Assembly: GCF_025143985.1 (NCBI RefSeq)
Contig: NZ_CP083564.1
Coordinates: 1,303,501-1,367,500 of the forward strand
DNA from: Sulfitobacter sp. W027
Lineage (GTDB): Bacteria; Pseudomonadota; Alphaproteobacteria; Rhodobacterales; Rhodobacteraceae
DNA: 64,000 nt
Reading direction: 5' to 3'
Within the stretch, counting starts at the first letter, position 1. Every line of letters starts with the position of its first letter. The translations under genes and the position numbers were made by a program. Shown piece by piece: positions 8,051 through 17,149 of this stretch. The notes below the pieces were generated by a model. The model saw only the letters and a list, made by a program, of their open reading frames with translations, was not told the DNA's origin and did not search any database.

Positions 8051-9183
8051 GGTGACTGCTCTCGTAGCGAGGCCACATGTCGAACCGTCTCCCGCGCCCC
8101 GTCAAAGCCGTCGGTTGCTGGCGCGCGGTCGGGCGAATGTTCCAAGACGCGAAGAGCGCTCAGGAGGCTATCCGGCGTGAGGTCGGCGCTGCGCAAAACT
8201 TCGATGCCCGGCAACTTGGCAAGCGCGGTCGCCCTGATGGTTTGCTCAACCTCGGCCCCCGCATCGAAAGGAATGAAAACGGACCTACAGCCTGCCTGCA
8301 AGACGTCGATCGCGGTGTTGTATCCGCACATCGAAACGGAGGCCGCAGCGCGATGTAGCAGCGCCCGAAAATCGGGCCGCGTTGCTTCGACGATGACATT
8401 GGCGGGGGCGTTTGCGCGCAATTGGGCAATACGTTGGTCGGCCTGTGCGCCACCAATCAACACCCGCCATACCCGCGCGTCAGACTGCGCAGCGCGCAAT
8501 GCTGTATCGAAAATCTGCGCCCCGACATCACCGCCCCCTGCGCTGACGATAATCTCGCCTTCGCCAGCCGTTTGGTGGGGTGGTGTTGTATCAGCCGGGG
8601 CCATAAACCCTGTGTAGTGCAACTTTGACCGAAGCCCGTCAGGAACCGGCCAAGACGCGTCGAGCGGCATGACTTGCGGGTCGGCGTGAACCAGAACCGC
8701 GTCGTAGTAGCGCGCCAGCACACTATGGGTTTTATCGGCCTTTTGCGGCGAGGAGGGCGGTGCAAGAATGTCGCGCACAGAGGCGCAGATCAGCGGACGG
8801 TCGGCCAGCTTATCTGCGGCCATTAACACAGCGGTAAACTCGTCCCGAAGGACACGGCGTCCGAAAGGGTAAAGTTCAGTTATCAACACATCGGGCCGTA
8901 TTTCATCGAACCGATGCAGAAGCAGAGCTTTGCGGGCGTTTAGCGTCTTTTGCTCAACCAGTGCGCCACTATCGTCCAGCAACTGGGCGAAGTTCACACC
9001 ATCCGAGCGCAAAGGCGGGAGTTGCGCCAATGGGACATCGCCACGGTCCAGCACCGGCACCGGCATGCCGCCCGACACCACAGTCGCGCGATGGCCCGCA
9101 TGCTGAAACGCTCGGGCCAGGATCAAAGCGCGTGCCAGATGGCCCGAGCCTAAAAGATGGGTGACGACGATCATTACCTTCAT
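8047..9183 (-). CDS. Glycosyltransferase, MurG/GT-B-like
   Basis: 378 residues from the ATG at 9183, chosen because it forms an ATGA overlap with the phosphatase stop. The N-terminus, MKVMIVVTHLLGSGHLARAL, matches GT-B enzymes related to MurG/GT28 that bind a lipid-linked acceptor near the glycine-rich loop. The C-terminal half has VSAGGGDVG (about 210-220), a CGYNTAIDVLQAG donor-site-like stretch and FIPFDAGAEVEQTIRA, also typical of the GT28 fold. It resembles the other GT-B protein of this operon at 12069-13298. Donor and acceptor sugars cannot be read from the sequence. Confidence 0.8.
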   Translation of the reverse strand: MKVMIVVTHLLGSGHLARALILARAFQHAGHRATVVSGGMPVPVLDRGDVPLAQLPPLRSDGVNFAQLLDDSGALVEQKTLNARKALLLHRFDEIRPDVLITELYPFGRRVLRDEFTAVLMAADKLADRPLICASVRDILAPPSSPQKADKTHSVLARYYDAVLVHADPQVMPLDASWPVPDGLRSKLHYTGFMAPADTTPPHQTAGEGEIIVSAGGGDVGAQIFDTALRAAQSDARVWRVLIGGAQADQRIAQLRANAPANVIVEATRPDFRALLHRAAASVSMCGYNTAIDVLQAGCRSVFIPFDAGAEVEQTIRATALAKLPGIEVLRSADLTPDSLLSALRVLEHSPDRAPATDGFDGARETVRHVASLREQSP

Positions 9184-9764
9184 GAGCAACGCTCCACCAA
9201 ACGTATAAAACCGGGCTCTAGCCGCCAGCCGTCTTGCTTTATCTCAATGACATAAAGTCGATTGCGCTTGATCTGAAAAGGCGGGGGGCTGGCGAAGTCC
9301 CAGCCCGTCGCCTGCGCCATCAACACCCGCATTACCCCGATGTGACAGACCGCGACTGCATCTGTCGTCAGCCGCTCGACCCATTGGTTCAGGCGGTTTT
9401 TCACTGCGATGAGGCTTTCGCCCCCCGGCGGGCAAAACGCCCAGCCCCAATCTTCGATGTGACGAAAACCCGAAGAGCCGTCCGCAAAAAGGTCTTGGCC
9501 CCGGCTGCCTTCCCAATGTCCAAAATCCATCTCGAGAAGTGCGGCGTCCGTCGCAGGAAGGCGGCCACTCACAATCTCGGCGGTTTCCGAAGCACGTGAG
9601 AGGGGGCTGGACCAGATCGGGGCACGATCCCAAGGGGCGGGCAGGTGCAACTGCTGCAATTGCGCCCGCGCGGCACCGTCCAACGGCACATCTGTGCGCC
9701 CCTGTATCCGCCCCTCCCGGTTCCACGCGGTGTGGCCGTGGCGCAAAAGGGCCAGACGGGGCAT
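9180..9764 (-). CDS. Histidine phosphatase family protein (phosphoglycerate-mutase-like)
   Basis: 194 residues. The catalytic phosphohistidine motif LRHGHTAWNREGRIQG is at residues 7-22. The family acid motif appears as EMDFGHWEG, followed by PPGGESL, and the second active-site histidine is in AVCHIGVMR. It is translationally coupled on both sides within the glycan operon (one-base overlap upstream, four-base overlap downstream). A sugar-phosphate or nucleotide-sugar-derived phosphate is therefore a reasonable substrate; in heptose and cobamide pathways, members of this family act on sugar phosphates. The exact substrate is unknown. Confidence 0.85.
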   Translation of the reverse strand: MPRLALLRHGHTAWNREGRIQGRTDVPLDGAARAQLQQLHLPAPWDRAPIWSSPLSRASETAEIVSGRLPATDAALLEMDFGHWEGSRGQDLFADGSSGFRHIEDWGWAFCPPGGESLIAVKNRLNQWVERLTTDAVAVCHIGVMRVLMAQATGWDFASPPPFQIKRNRLYVIEIKQDGWRLEPGFIRLVERCS

Positions 9765-10840
9765 CAGTGGACACCTACGCTGACAAGACCCCGTCGCAGG
9801 GTTGTGACGGCGGCGGGCAACAGGTGGTTTTCAGCGACATACTCACGCGCCGCCCGTCCTTTGGTACGCCGCGCTTCTGGATCGCCTAACAGCCGTGATA
9901 GTTCCTTGGCGAGCGCGGCGGGACCGGCTTCTACCGATGGATATGGTCCGGGGGACAACACTTCTCGTACACCCGGTCGGTTCTGGGCCACTATCGGCAG
10001 CCCGGCAGCCTGCGCCTCTAGATAGACGAGCCCAAAGGCTTCGTTCACGCCCGGCCAGAACATCATCGCCGCACGGGCATAGGCCGCGTTGAGGTCTGGA
10101 GCACCTAAATTGCCCAGAAACTCAACGTTGTCGCCGAAGGGGGCCATCAGCGCCCTGACTTCGCCCTCCGCAGGGCCATCCCCCGCAATCTCAAGTCGCC
10201 ATGTATCCTTTGGCAGCAGCGCAAGTGTTTCGGCAATGATGCGGTAGGATGCCAGTTTATCGCCCTTGCGCATCATACCCACGCTCAAGATCGGCCCACC
10301 TGGGGCAAAAGTTTCAGCGGGCAGGGTGTTGCTGTTCAGAAAGGGCGGCAGGTAGAGGAGGGTCTGTGCTGGTGGCGCGTCTCTGCGCAGGGCGGTTTCA
10401 TCTCGGCTGGTAAGGTAGAAGATGACGTCGGCCAGATCGCAGGCCTCTTCGGCGGCGCTGGCATATTGCGCCCACTGCCCGGTTAAACGCTTGGCCGCGC
10501 GTGTCGCTTCAATAAGCAAATAGGGTATGCCGAGTGCCTGCGCGACCGAAGCGCCGATCAAATCAGGGGCTTTGTAGTAGTTGTGGTATGTCACCCAAGC
10601 ACGCCAGCCCTCAGCACGCCCGCGCGAGATCAGGTCGGGCAGGGCGGCATGAGCCTTTGCGATGAAATCCCGTTGCTGCGCGGCATTTCCTGCGCCATCG
10701 CGACTGCGCAACTTACTGGCAAGCGTGACTGTATGCCCCGCCGTTTCCAGTGCTTGTATCAATGCGCGGGCCATTGAGCGATCCCCCGATGGTACCGGAT
10801 GATCTGGGGGTTTCATGGGGGCGTAAAAGGCGAGGGTCAT
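9764..10840 (-). CDS. Glycosyltransferase family 4-like protein
   Basis: 358 residues of a GT-B enzyme. The N-terminal acceptor domain starts FYAPMKPPDHPVPSGDRSMA, typical of family 4 enzymes. The C-terminal donor domain has ILSVGMMRKGDKLASYR and the diagnostic nucleotide-sugar-binding EAFGLVYLEAQAAGLPIVAQ (E-x7-E pattern) followed by GVREVLS. Likely cytoplasmic, transferring a sugar from a nucleotide donor during assembly of a cell-surface glycan. It overlaps its neighbours by four bases (upstream) and one base (downstream). Confidence 0.87.
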   Translation of the reverse strand: MTLAFYAPMKPPDHPVPSGDRSMARALIQALETAGHTVTLASKLRSRDGAGNAAQQRDFIAKAHAALPDLISRGRAEGWRAWVTYHNYYKAPDLIGASVAQALGIPYLLIEATRAAKRLTGQWAQYASAAEEACDLADVIFYLTSRDETALRRDAPPAQTLLYLPPFLNSNTLPAETFAPGGPILSVGMMRKGDKLASYRIIAETLALLPKDTWRLEIAGDGPAEGEVRALMAPFGDNVEFLGNLGAPDLNAAYARAAMMFWPGVNEAFGLVYLEAQAAGLPIVAQNRPGVREVLSPGPYPSVEAGPAALAKELSRLLGDPEARRTKGRAAREYVAENHLLPAAVTTLRRGLVSVGVH

Positions 10841-12072
10841 GCCTCAAGCATCGCATGCAGGCGGTGGTGGAGCTGTGCGATGCCGGGCGCCATGGTGAAA
10901 TCTTGGATCAGACGCTCATGCGCGGCGTCGGCCAGACGGGGGCCAAGCGACGGGTCCGCGGCGAACTCTGCGATGGTTTGTGCAAGCACCTTGGGGTCGT
11001 CGCTGCGAAGTAAACCGTGCTTGCCGTTCTCGATAAACTCCGGAATGGCAGACACCGGCGTGCTTAGAATGGGCAGCTTCTGGCTCGCGGCTTCCATCAG
11101 GACATTCGGTAGGCCATCTCGATCCCCGTCATCCGCAATACGCGAGGGCAGGACGAAGAGATCACTGCCGCGCATCGCCTCGATCACCTCCAACTGGTCG
11201 CAAGCGCCCCGCCAAATGATACGGTCTGCGATGCCCCGGTCGGCAGCGCGCCGACGCATTTTTGCATCCAACGTGCCTCCGCCGATGTGGGTCCAGTGCC
11301 AATCAAGGCTTTTGGGGAGCAGTGCCAGCGCATCAATCAGGTTGTCAAAGCCCTTCTTCTCCACCAGCCGTCCGACCGACATGATTTTGAGCGGGGTACC
11401 ATTGATACGCGCAGCGCGATCTGGCGGGGCAGGGAAGCGGGAAAGGTCCAAGCCGTGATAAACGAGGCTGACGCGCTTTGCGCTGTCGGCCAGGCCTTGG
11501 AGGTGCTTTGCGCCGAAACCGGTGCAGGTCGCGCCAAAGGTCGCGCCGTGGTGATCTGGCGAAAGCTTTTCGCGCAGTTCCCAGTCAGGTGACGTCCAGA
11601 TGTCCTTGGCGTGGGCCGAAAAGGACCACGGCAGGCCCCGCATAATCGCGACATAGCGCGCAACGGAAGCGGGCGTATGCAGAAAATGGGCATAGAGCCC
11701 GCCGGCATCCTGCGCCATTTCACGGGCCATGACACAGGCCTGCCCCCACCGCCGCCGTCGGTTCGGCGTGTCGTCGCGGGCCAGATCGCGGGCGTAGGCC
11801 TCGGCGGCAGCGTCGAAACCGGGCAATGAGGCCGCCGCGCCCATAGCCTCTGCGACCCGGCGCGGCTCATCCCTGAGGTATTCTGGCAGATAGCGCACCG
11901 GCGCTTGCAATCTGGCGTGCAGCGGATGGGTCTTGGTGTCGGTGGGGTGGCGAAGTGACCAGATATCTAGATCAAGACCCGCTTCCTCCAGCGCCACGAG
12001 TTCCTGCGCGATGAAGGTTTCCGAAAGGCGGGGCCATCCCTTTACGACGACGGCAAGGCGGGGTTTGGTCAT
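10837..12072 (-). CDS. Glycosyltransferase family 4-like protein (WcaL/AmsK type)
   Basis: 411 residues. It begins RLAVVVKGWPRLSETFIAQE, the SETFI signature of exopolysaccharide glycosyltransferases related to colanic-acid and amylovoran enzymes. The donor domain includes IMSVGRLVEKKGFDNLIDAL, ADDGDRDGLPNVLMEAASQK (E-x7-E-like donor site) and STPVSAIPEFIENG. It probably adds a hexose to a growing repeat unit at the inner face of the membrane. Four-base overlaps on both sides tie it into the operon. Confidence 0.88.
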   Translation of the reverse strand: MTKPRLAVVVKGWPRLSETFIAQELVALEEAGLDLDIWSLRHPTDTKTHPLHARLQAPVRYLPEYLRDEPRRVAEAMGAAASLPGFDAAAEAYARDLARDDTPNRRRRWGQACVMAREMAQDAGGLYAHFLHTPASVARYVAIMRGLPWSFSAHAKDIWTSPDWELREKLSPDHHGATFGATCTGFGAKHLQGLADSAKRVSLVYHGLDLSRFPAPPDRAARINGTPLKIMSVGRLVEKKGFDNLIDALALLPKSLDWHWTHIGGGTLDAKMRRRAADRGIADRIIWRGACDQLEVIEAMRGSDLFVLPSRIADDGDRDGLPNVLMEAASQKLPILSTPVSAIPEFIENGKHGLLRSDDPKVLAQTIAEFAADPSLGPRLADAAHERLIQDFTMAPGIAQLHHRLHAMLEA

Positions 12073-13298
12073 TGTGGTCCCATGTTATTCATCAGCGCAT
12101 CGACCCGTGCGATTACGGTATCAAGCCCGCCCAGCAGATCATTCGCACCCGCCTCAGAAGGTTTGTTCTGCTGCGGCAGATTGCGGATAGCGTCGATCAT
12201 CGCCCGGGTGGTCATACCGTCACGGGTTTCTTCTAACATGCGCACCAAGCCCATTTCCTCGGCCCGGCTGGCGCGAAGCCATTGTTCCAGACGGGGGGTG
12301 GTGCGCGGAACGATAACGGCGCGTTTGTCAAAGGACAGCACCTCGCAAAAGGTGTTGTAGCCGCCCATGCTAATCACGCCCTCTGCACCAACAAAGAGCG
12401 CTTCGATGTGCCTGTCAAAACCGGTTGCTGTGACCCGCCCATTCAGTTTGGCCACCCGCGCTTCAAAGCGGTCGCGCAGCTCGCCCGAGAGGAAAGGCCC
12501 GTAGACCAGTACCGCCTTCGGCTCTAATGTCGGGTCTTCCTCATAGGCAGACAGGACAAGTGACACCATAGCCGCGCCATCGCCGCCGCCGCCGGGCGTA
12601 ATCAGGATATAGGGGCTGTCGGGCACGTCGACATCAACTGCGAACTCGCGGCGCAGATATCCGGTCCAATGCATTCTTGAACGCGCGTCTTGGGAAAGGG
12701 GCAAGCCTTTGGTCGGGTCGTACATCTCGCGCATGCCGTATACCCAGATCTCGTCATAGAGCTCCTCGGCAGCGCGCGTGGCGCCTTTGCGCTCCCATTC
12801 GGACGCGAGGGCGGTTGGCTCATCCAGCACGTCCCGCAGACCAAGTACGGTGCGGGTATGCCCGCGCTCGCGCAGCCAGCGCAAAGAGGGGAGCAACTCC
12901 CCGCGAAACCCTGTCGGCTCCTTGTCAACCACCAGCAGGTCAGGTTCGTAGCGTTCTATCGCGGCTTGGATCAGACCCGCGCGAAGGGAGGTTGTATCCT
13001 CGATACCAGCGCCAAGGGTCTGGCTGATATAGCTGCCATCGGAAAGTTTCGTCACGCCTGGCAGTCGGATGTGATCGACACGCTCGGGAAACGTAAAGCG
13101 CCCTGCAACCGGCGAACCGGTGAGGATAATGGCAGATGTCTGGGGGTCGGTTTGGGTAAGCGCCGTGGCCAAAGTACGTGAACGCCGCAAGTGGCCTAAT
13201 CCGAAAGTGTCGTGGCTGTAGAACATGATCCGGAGCGGCGGCATGTCCTTACGGTGTTGTTGGGCAGCTTCTTGCTCCGCGCGTTCGTCCATATCCAC
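12069..13298 (-). CDS. Glycosyltransferase, GT28/MurG-like (GLGHLRR type)
   Basis: 409 residues. The N-terminal motif MFYSHDTFGLGHLRRSRTLA (about 26-45) is typical of a MurG-like GT-B group found with surface-glycan genes. The C-terminal domain has YILITPGGGGDGA, VISMGGYNTFCEVLSF and VIVPRTTPRLEQWLRA, corresponding to the UDP-sugar-binding half. An acidic, charged 20-residue leader precedes the fold; internal ATG starts at residues 3 and 19 are possible. It starts six bases after the dehydrogenase stop. The substrate is unknown. Confidence 0.82.
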   Translation of the reverse strand: MDMDERAEQEAAQQHRKDMPPLRIMFYSHDTFGLGHLRRSRTLATALTQTDPQTSAIILTGSPVAGRFTFPERVDHIRLPGVTKLSDGSYISQTLGAGIEDTTSLRAGLIQAAIERYEPDLLVVDKEPTGFRGELLPSLRWLRERGHTRTVLGLRDVLDEPTALASEWERKGATRAAEELYDEIWVYGMREMYDPTKGLPLSQDARSRMHWTGYLRREFAVDVDVPDSPYILITPGGGGDGAAMVSLVLSAYEEDPTLEPKAVLVYGPFLSGELRDRFEARVAKLNGRVTATGFDRHIEALFVGAEGVISMGGYNTFCEVLSFDKRAVIVPRTTPRLEQWLRASRAEEMGLVRMLEETRDGMTTRAMIDAIRNLPQQNKPSEAGANDLLGGLDTVIARVDALMNNMGPQ

Positions 13299-13303
13299 CG
13301 CCT

Positions 13304-14584
13304 CTAAAGCCGCAAGTCACTACCGGATTTTCCGAAAATACCCTTAATGTCAAACAATACCGCTCCGGGTTTCCCCAGATTGCGCAGAGCATCGCTGCCC
13401 ATCTCGACAAATTCCTTTTGCCCCACTGCCACGACCACAGCATCGTAAACGCCGTCTTCGGGTGTTTCTATGCCGTTGACACAGTGTTCAGATGTTAACC
13501 TGTCTGCCCCCACCCAAGGATCATGCACATCGACGTCCACGGAATAGGCGGCAAGCTCGGACACGATATCGGCCACCTTCGTGTTGCGGGTGTCAGCGCA
13601 GTTTTCCTTAAAGGTATAGCCCAAGACCAAAACCCGCGCCCCGCGCACGCCGATATCGCGGCTCAGCATCGCTTTCACAAGCATCTGCGCCACATGGGCG
13701 CCCATCTGATCGTTGATACGTCGGCCTGCGAGGATAACTTGCGGGTGATAGCCCATCTGCTCGGCACGGTAGGTCAGGTAATAGGGATCGACCCCGATGC
13801 AGTGCCCCCCTACCAGACCGGGGCGGAAGGGGAGGAAATTCCACTTGGTGCCTGCCGCCTCAAGCACCTCTAATGTATCAAGGCCAAGCCGCGAAAAGAT
13901 CAGCGAGAATTCATTGACCAGCGCGATGTTCAGATCGCGTTGGGTGTTTTCGATGACCTTGGCCGCTTCCGCAGTCGCAATAGAGGACGCGCGGTGAAGC
14001 CCGGCTTTGACCACCGGCGCATAGATCGCTTCAACACGGGCAAGCGTTTCAGCATCCTGGGCGGCGATAATCTTGACGACATTCTCCATCGAATGTTCGG
14101 CATCGCCGGGGTTTACCCGTTCGGGGCTATAGGCCAGTTTGATCTGGCGTCCGGTTTCCAGCCCGCTGCCAGCGGCAAGGGCTGGCCCGCAAACCTCCTC
14201 GGTAACACCAGGATAGACCGTGCTTTCCAAAATCACCAAAGCACCATCGGTCAGATGGGGGGCAATGGCAGCGCAGGCGTTCAGGATGGGGTTGAGGTCC
14301 GGAGCCTTGGCGTCGGTGATCGGGGTCGGGACGGCAATGATGAAAACGCTGCATCCCGCAAGATCAGAGGCCGCGTGGGTGTAAGTCGCGGAACTTGTCG
14401 CGACGGCGTCGTCCGATACTTCGTCATTGGGATCACGGCCTTCGCACAAGGCAGTGACCGTTGCGGTGCTCGTATCAAAGCCAATGACATCGAACCCGTT
14501 TCTGGCCAGCGCCAGCGCCAGCGGCAGACCGACATAGCCAAGGCCCAGAACAGCAATTCGAGTGTCAGTAGCATCGCGGGGCAA
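13304..14584 (-). CDS. UDP-HexNAc/nucleotide-sugar dehydrogenase (TviB/WbpA type)
   Basis: 426 residues, the first gene of the glycan operon. The Rossmann motif is AVLGLGYVGLPLALA (residues about 11-25); then VPTPI, LESTVYPG and the catalytic cysteine in GGHCIGVDPYYL, followed by AGRRIND. The GHCIGVDPYYLT context is typical of UDP-N-acetylhexosamine 6-dehydrogenases (TviB/WbpA) rather than UDP-glucose dehydrogenases. It would oxidise a UDP-amino-sugar to its uronic acid with NAD, giving an acidic glycan building block. The start is TTG at 14584, supported by AAGGA seven bases upstream; no in-frame ATG fits. Confidence 0.88.
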   Translation of the reverse strand: MPRDATDTRIAVLGLGYVGLPLALALARNGFDVIGFDTSTATVTALCEGRDPNDEVSDDAVATSSATYTHAASDLAGCSVFIIAVPTPITDAKAPDLNPILNACAAIAPHLTDGALVILESTVYPGVTEEVCGPALAAGSGLETGRQIKLAYSPERVNPGDAEHSMENVVKIIAAQDAETLARVEAIYAPVVKAGLHRASSIATAEAAKVIENTQRDLNIALVNEFSLIFSRLGLDTLEVLEAAGTKWNFLPFRPGLVGGHCIGVDPYYLTYRAEQMGYHPQVILAGRRINDQMGAHVAQMLVKAMLSRDIGVRGARVLVLGYTFKENCADTRNTKVADIVSELAAYSVDVDVHDPWVGADRLTSEHCVNGIETPEDGVYDAVVVAVGQKEFVEMGSDALRNLGKPGAVLFDIKGIFGKSGSDLRL

Positions 14585-14747
14585 CGGTATATCCTTGGGA
14601 TTGTGTCAGTCCGGGCCGCGCGCAGTGTGTCACGGACAAAAGGTGGGTTGCCGCGCGCGTTCCAGATAGTTTGACACCTGCAGAATTGCAATAGGACGAT
14701 TGCTGGCATAGCCTTAAAGCGAATTAGGTTAATTTATTGGGGACCAC

Positions 14748-17123
14748 ATGCGCGCCATATTCCTCATTAGCCTTCTGTGTTTCGCACTGCTTTCGATCCT
14801 CCCGGACGCCGGCCAGTCGCAAGGCCTCGGCTCGCTGTTTCCCGGAACGAACCCTGTAGAAGCAACCGAGGATCCGGATGCTGACCGGCGCGGCTCGACT
14901 GACCTTGACGCCAATCCCGACGGTATTGCTCCGACTTCGAGCGACACGCCCGCCCCGGATACGGAATTGACCGAGAATGGCAGTCCGTCATCTATGCTAG
15001 ACCTGCAAGGCCGTGTCTCAAAATTCCGTGATGCTCTTGTCGAGCGGGTGGTGACACTCCCCGTGGCGTTTAATGAAGTCCTCTACATTCTACGCGCCTC
15101 TAGCCCGGACGGAACCTTGCGGGCCTTTGGGATGGCGCTGGTGCTAAGTCTGCTGATGTTCGGTGTGGGCGCTATTGTAGAAAAAGAGGTTTACGGCAAA
15201 TACTTGATGAAAAGGCTGATCGCCAAGCGTATCAGCAAGAACCCCGAAGGCTATTCCGAAAAAATCCCCTTTCTTGCGCTTCGCTTTGTCGTCGGTCTGG
15301 GGGGCGTGGTTGTGTCAATGGCGGTGGCCTATGTGCTTGGCGCCTCAATCTTCGGCCCGTTGACTGACACAGCGATGCAATTCACGGTTTCCCTGATCAA
15401 TATCGGCTATTTCACCTGCCGCGTAGTCGCCATCCTGTGGCGCATGATCCTGTCCCCTTTTCTTTCGCAGTACCGCATTCCACCGTTCAGCGATCGGGAC
15501 GCCAAACAGTTGCACTTTTGGCTCTGGTTTCTGGCGTCCTGCGAAGTCTGTGCCATCTTGTTCGGTTTCTGGATTGCAGAACTGGGGCTGAACTATGATG
15601 CCTATGCGTTTTTTGCCTCGGTTATGTCCGCTATTTTAGTGCTGCTGAACATTCTGCTGGTGCTGGTTAACCGCCGTGCCATCAGCCACGCGCTGCGTCA
15701 TGGCAAACCGCCAGAGGAGACGTCGACCACCGTACGCTTTTTATCGCGTGCATGGGTGCCTGCCGTTTTTATCTATGTGATTTTTGCTTGGGTCGAACTG
15801 ACGATTGACCTCGTTCTAGGCAAGCCCAGCTCGGTCCCCTTGATCGCAGGCGCCTATGGAATTCTGCTCACGATCATCGTGGTCTATGGGCTGATAAACT
15901 TCGGGATTGAACGCAGCTTTACCAGAACCCGCAGACTGCGGCTGCTCAACGCCGAAAGGGAAGCGCAAAGCGCGACCGATGCATCGGGCCAAGACCCTGA
16001 GGGTGATCAATCGGCAGAGATTGACGATACGGTATTGGCAACTGACGTGATGCCGCAACGGTCATTGAACACATTTGAAGAACTGGCACGCCGGGTATCG
16101 GGCATATTGTCCTTTGTCGCTGGCACCTATGCGTTTTTCTATATTTGGGATAACGACGGCGCAGAAATGATCGAGAGCTTTGCCAGTCAGGTCTTGGACA
16201 TCTTGGTCGTCATTTTTATCGGCTATGTAATTTATCACGCCTTTCGCATCTGGATTGACAGCAAGATCGCGGAGGAGACAACCGATGATGAAGAGGTCGA
16301 ACCCGGCGACGAAGGCGGAGGCTCCAGCGCCAGCAGACTTGCGACCCTGCTGCCGTTGTTTCGTAACTTCACGCTGATCCTTGTAGTTGTCTCTATCCTG
16401 CTGATTGTCCTTATGGAGATCGGCGTCAATGTAGGCCCATTGTTTGCCGGTGCCGGGATTATTGGCATTGCCATCGGTTTCGGCAGTCAAGCGCTGGTAC
16501 GGGATGTGTTTGCCGGGGCGTTTTTCCTCTTTGATGATGCTTTCAGGAAGGGTGAGTATCTCGACGTTGGCAATGTCAAAGGCACGGTTGAGAAAATCTC
16601 GGTGCGCTCTTTCCAGCTTCGTCATCACTTAGGCGCTTTGCACACCATCCCCTTTGGCGAATTGCAGGTGATCACCAACTACTCCCGCGACTGGGTGATG
16701 ATGAAGCTGCCATTGCGGGTGACCTATGACACCGATGTGGAGCAGGTCCGCAAGCTGATTAAGAAGTTAGGGCAAGACCTTCTGACTGATCCAGAAATCG
16801 GAGAAGCTTTCATCCTGCCTTTGAAATCGCAAGGTGTGATTGAGATGCAAGACAGTGCGATGATCATCCGGGTGAAATTCATGACCAAGCCGGGGGACCA
16901 GTGGCTGGTGCGCAAGAAGGTCTATCAGGAAATTCGCAACCTGTTTGAGCGTGAAGGCATCAAATTTGCGCATCGCGAGGTGACGGTGCGGCTGGCCGAT
17001 GCGCAGGCAGACGATCTTACGGATGCACAAAAGCATAAGATCGCGGCGGCAGCCCACGCCTCGCTTGAGGAGGACTTGCTGGAAGGTGACGGTCAGGACA
17101 ACAACGGCGGCGATGATCGCTGA
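14748..17123 (+). CDS. Large MscS-family mechanosensitive channel
   Basis: 791 residues: an N-terminal signal peptide (IFLISLLCFALLSI), an acidic low-complexity periplasmic segment, multiple transmembrane helices (about 120-560), and the MscS core. The pore helix has the Gly/Ala-rich GPLFAGAGIIGIAIGFGSQA followed by LVRDVFAGAFFLFDDAFRKG. The beta domain begins YLDVGNVKGTVEKISVRS, and the C-terminal mixed domain follows. MscS proteins release solutes during osmotic downshock. A GGGGA ribosome binding site precedes the ATG. The gene diverges from the glycan operon and converges with yejE, leaving 26 bases between. Confidence 0.92.
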   Translation: MRAIFLISLLCFALLSILPDAGQSQGLGSLFPGTNPVEATEDPDADRRGSTDLDANPDGIAPTSSDTPAPDTELTENGSPSSMLDLQGRVSKFRDALVERVVTLPVAFNEVLYILRASSPDGTLRAFGMALVLSLLMFGVGAIVEKEVYGKYLMKRLIAKRISKNPEGYSEKIPFLALRFVVGLGGVVVSMAVAYVLGASIFGPLTDTAMQFTVSLINIGYFTCRVVAILWRMILSPFLSQYRIPPFSDRDAKQLHFWLWFLASCEVCAILFGFWIAELGLNYDAYAFFASVMSAILVLLNILLVLVNRRAISHALRHGKPPEETSTTVRFLSRAWVPAVFIYVIFAWVELTIDLVLGKPSSVPLIAGAYGILLTIIVVYGLINFGIERSFTRTRRLRLLNAEREAQSATDASGQDPEGDQSAEIDDTVLATDVMPQRSLNTFEELARRVSGILSFVAGTYAFFYIWDNDGAEMIESFASQVLDILVVIFIGYVIYHAFRIWIDSKIAEETTDDEEVEPGDEGGGSSASRLATLLPLFRNFTLILVVVSILLIVLMEIGVNVGPLFAGAGIIGIAIGFGSQALVRDVFAGAFFLFDDAFRKGEYLDVGNVKGTVEKISVRSFQLRHHLGALHTIPFGELQVITNYSRDWVMMKLPLRVTYDTDVEQVRKLIKKLGQDLLTDPEIGEAFILPLKSQGVIEMQDSAMIIRVKFMTKPGDQWLVRKKVYQEIRNLFEREGIKFAHREVTVRLADAQADDLTDAQKHKIAAAAHASLEEDLLEGDGQDNNGGDDR

Positions 17124-17149
17124 AGCGGTTCCGAATGCCGGTCCTCGGA

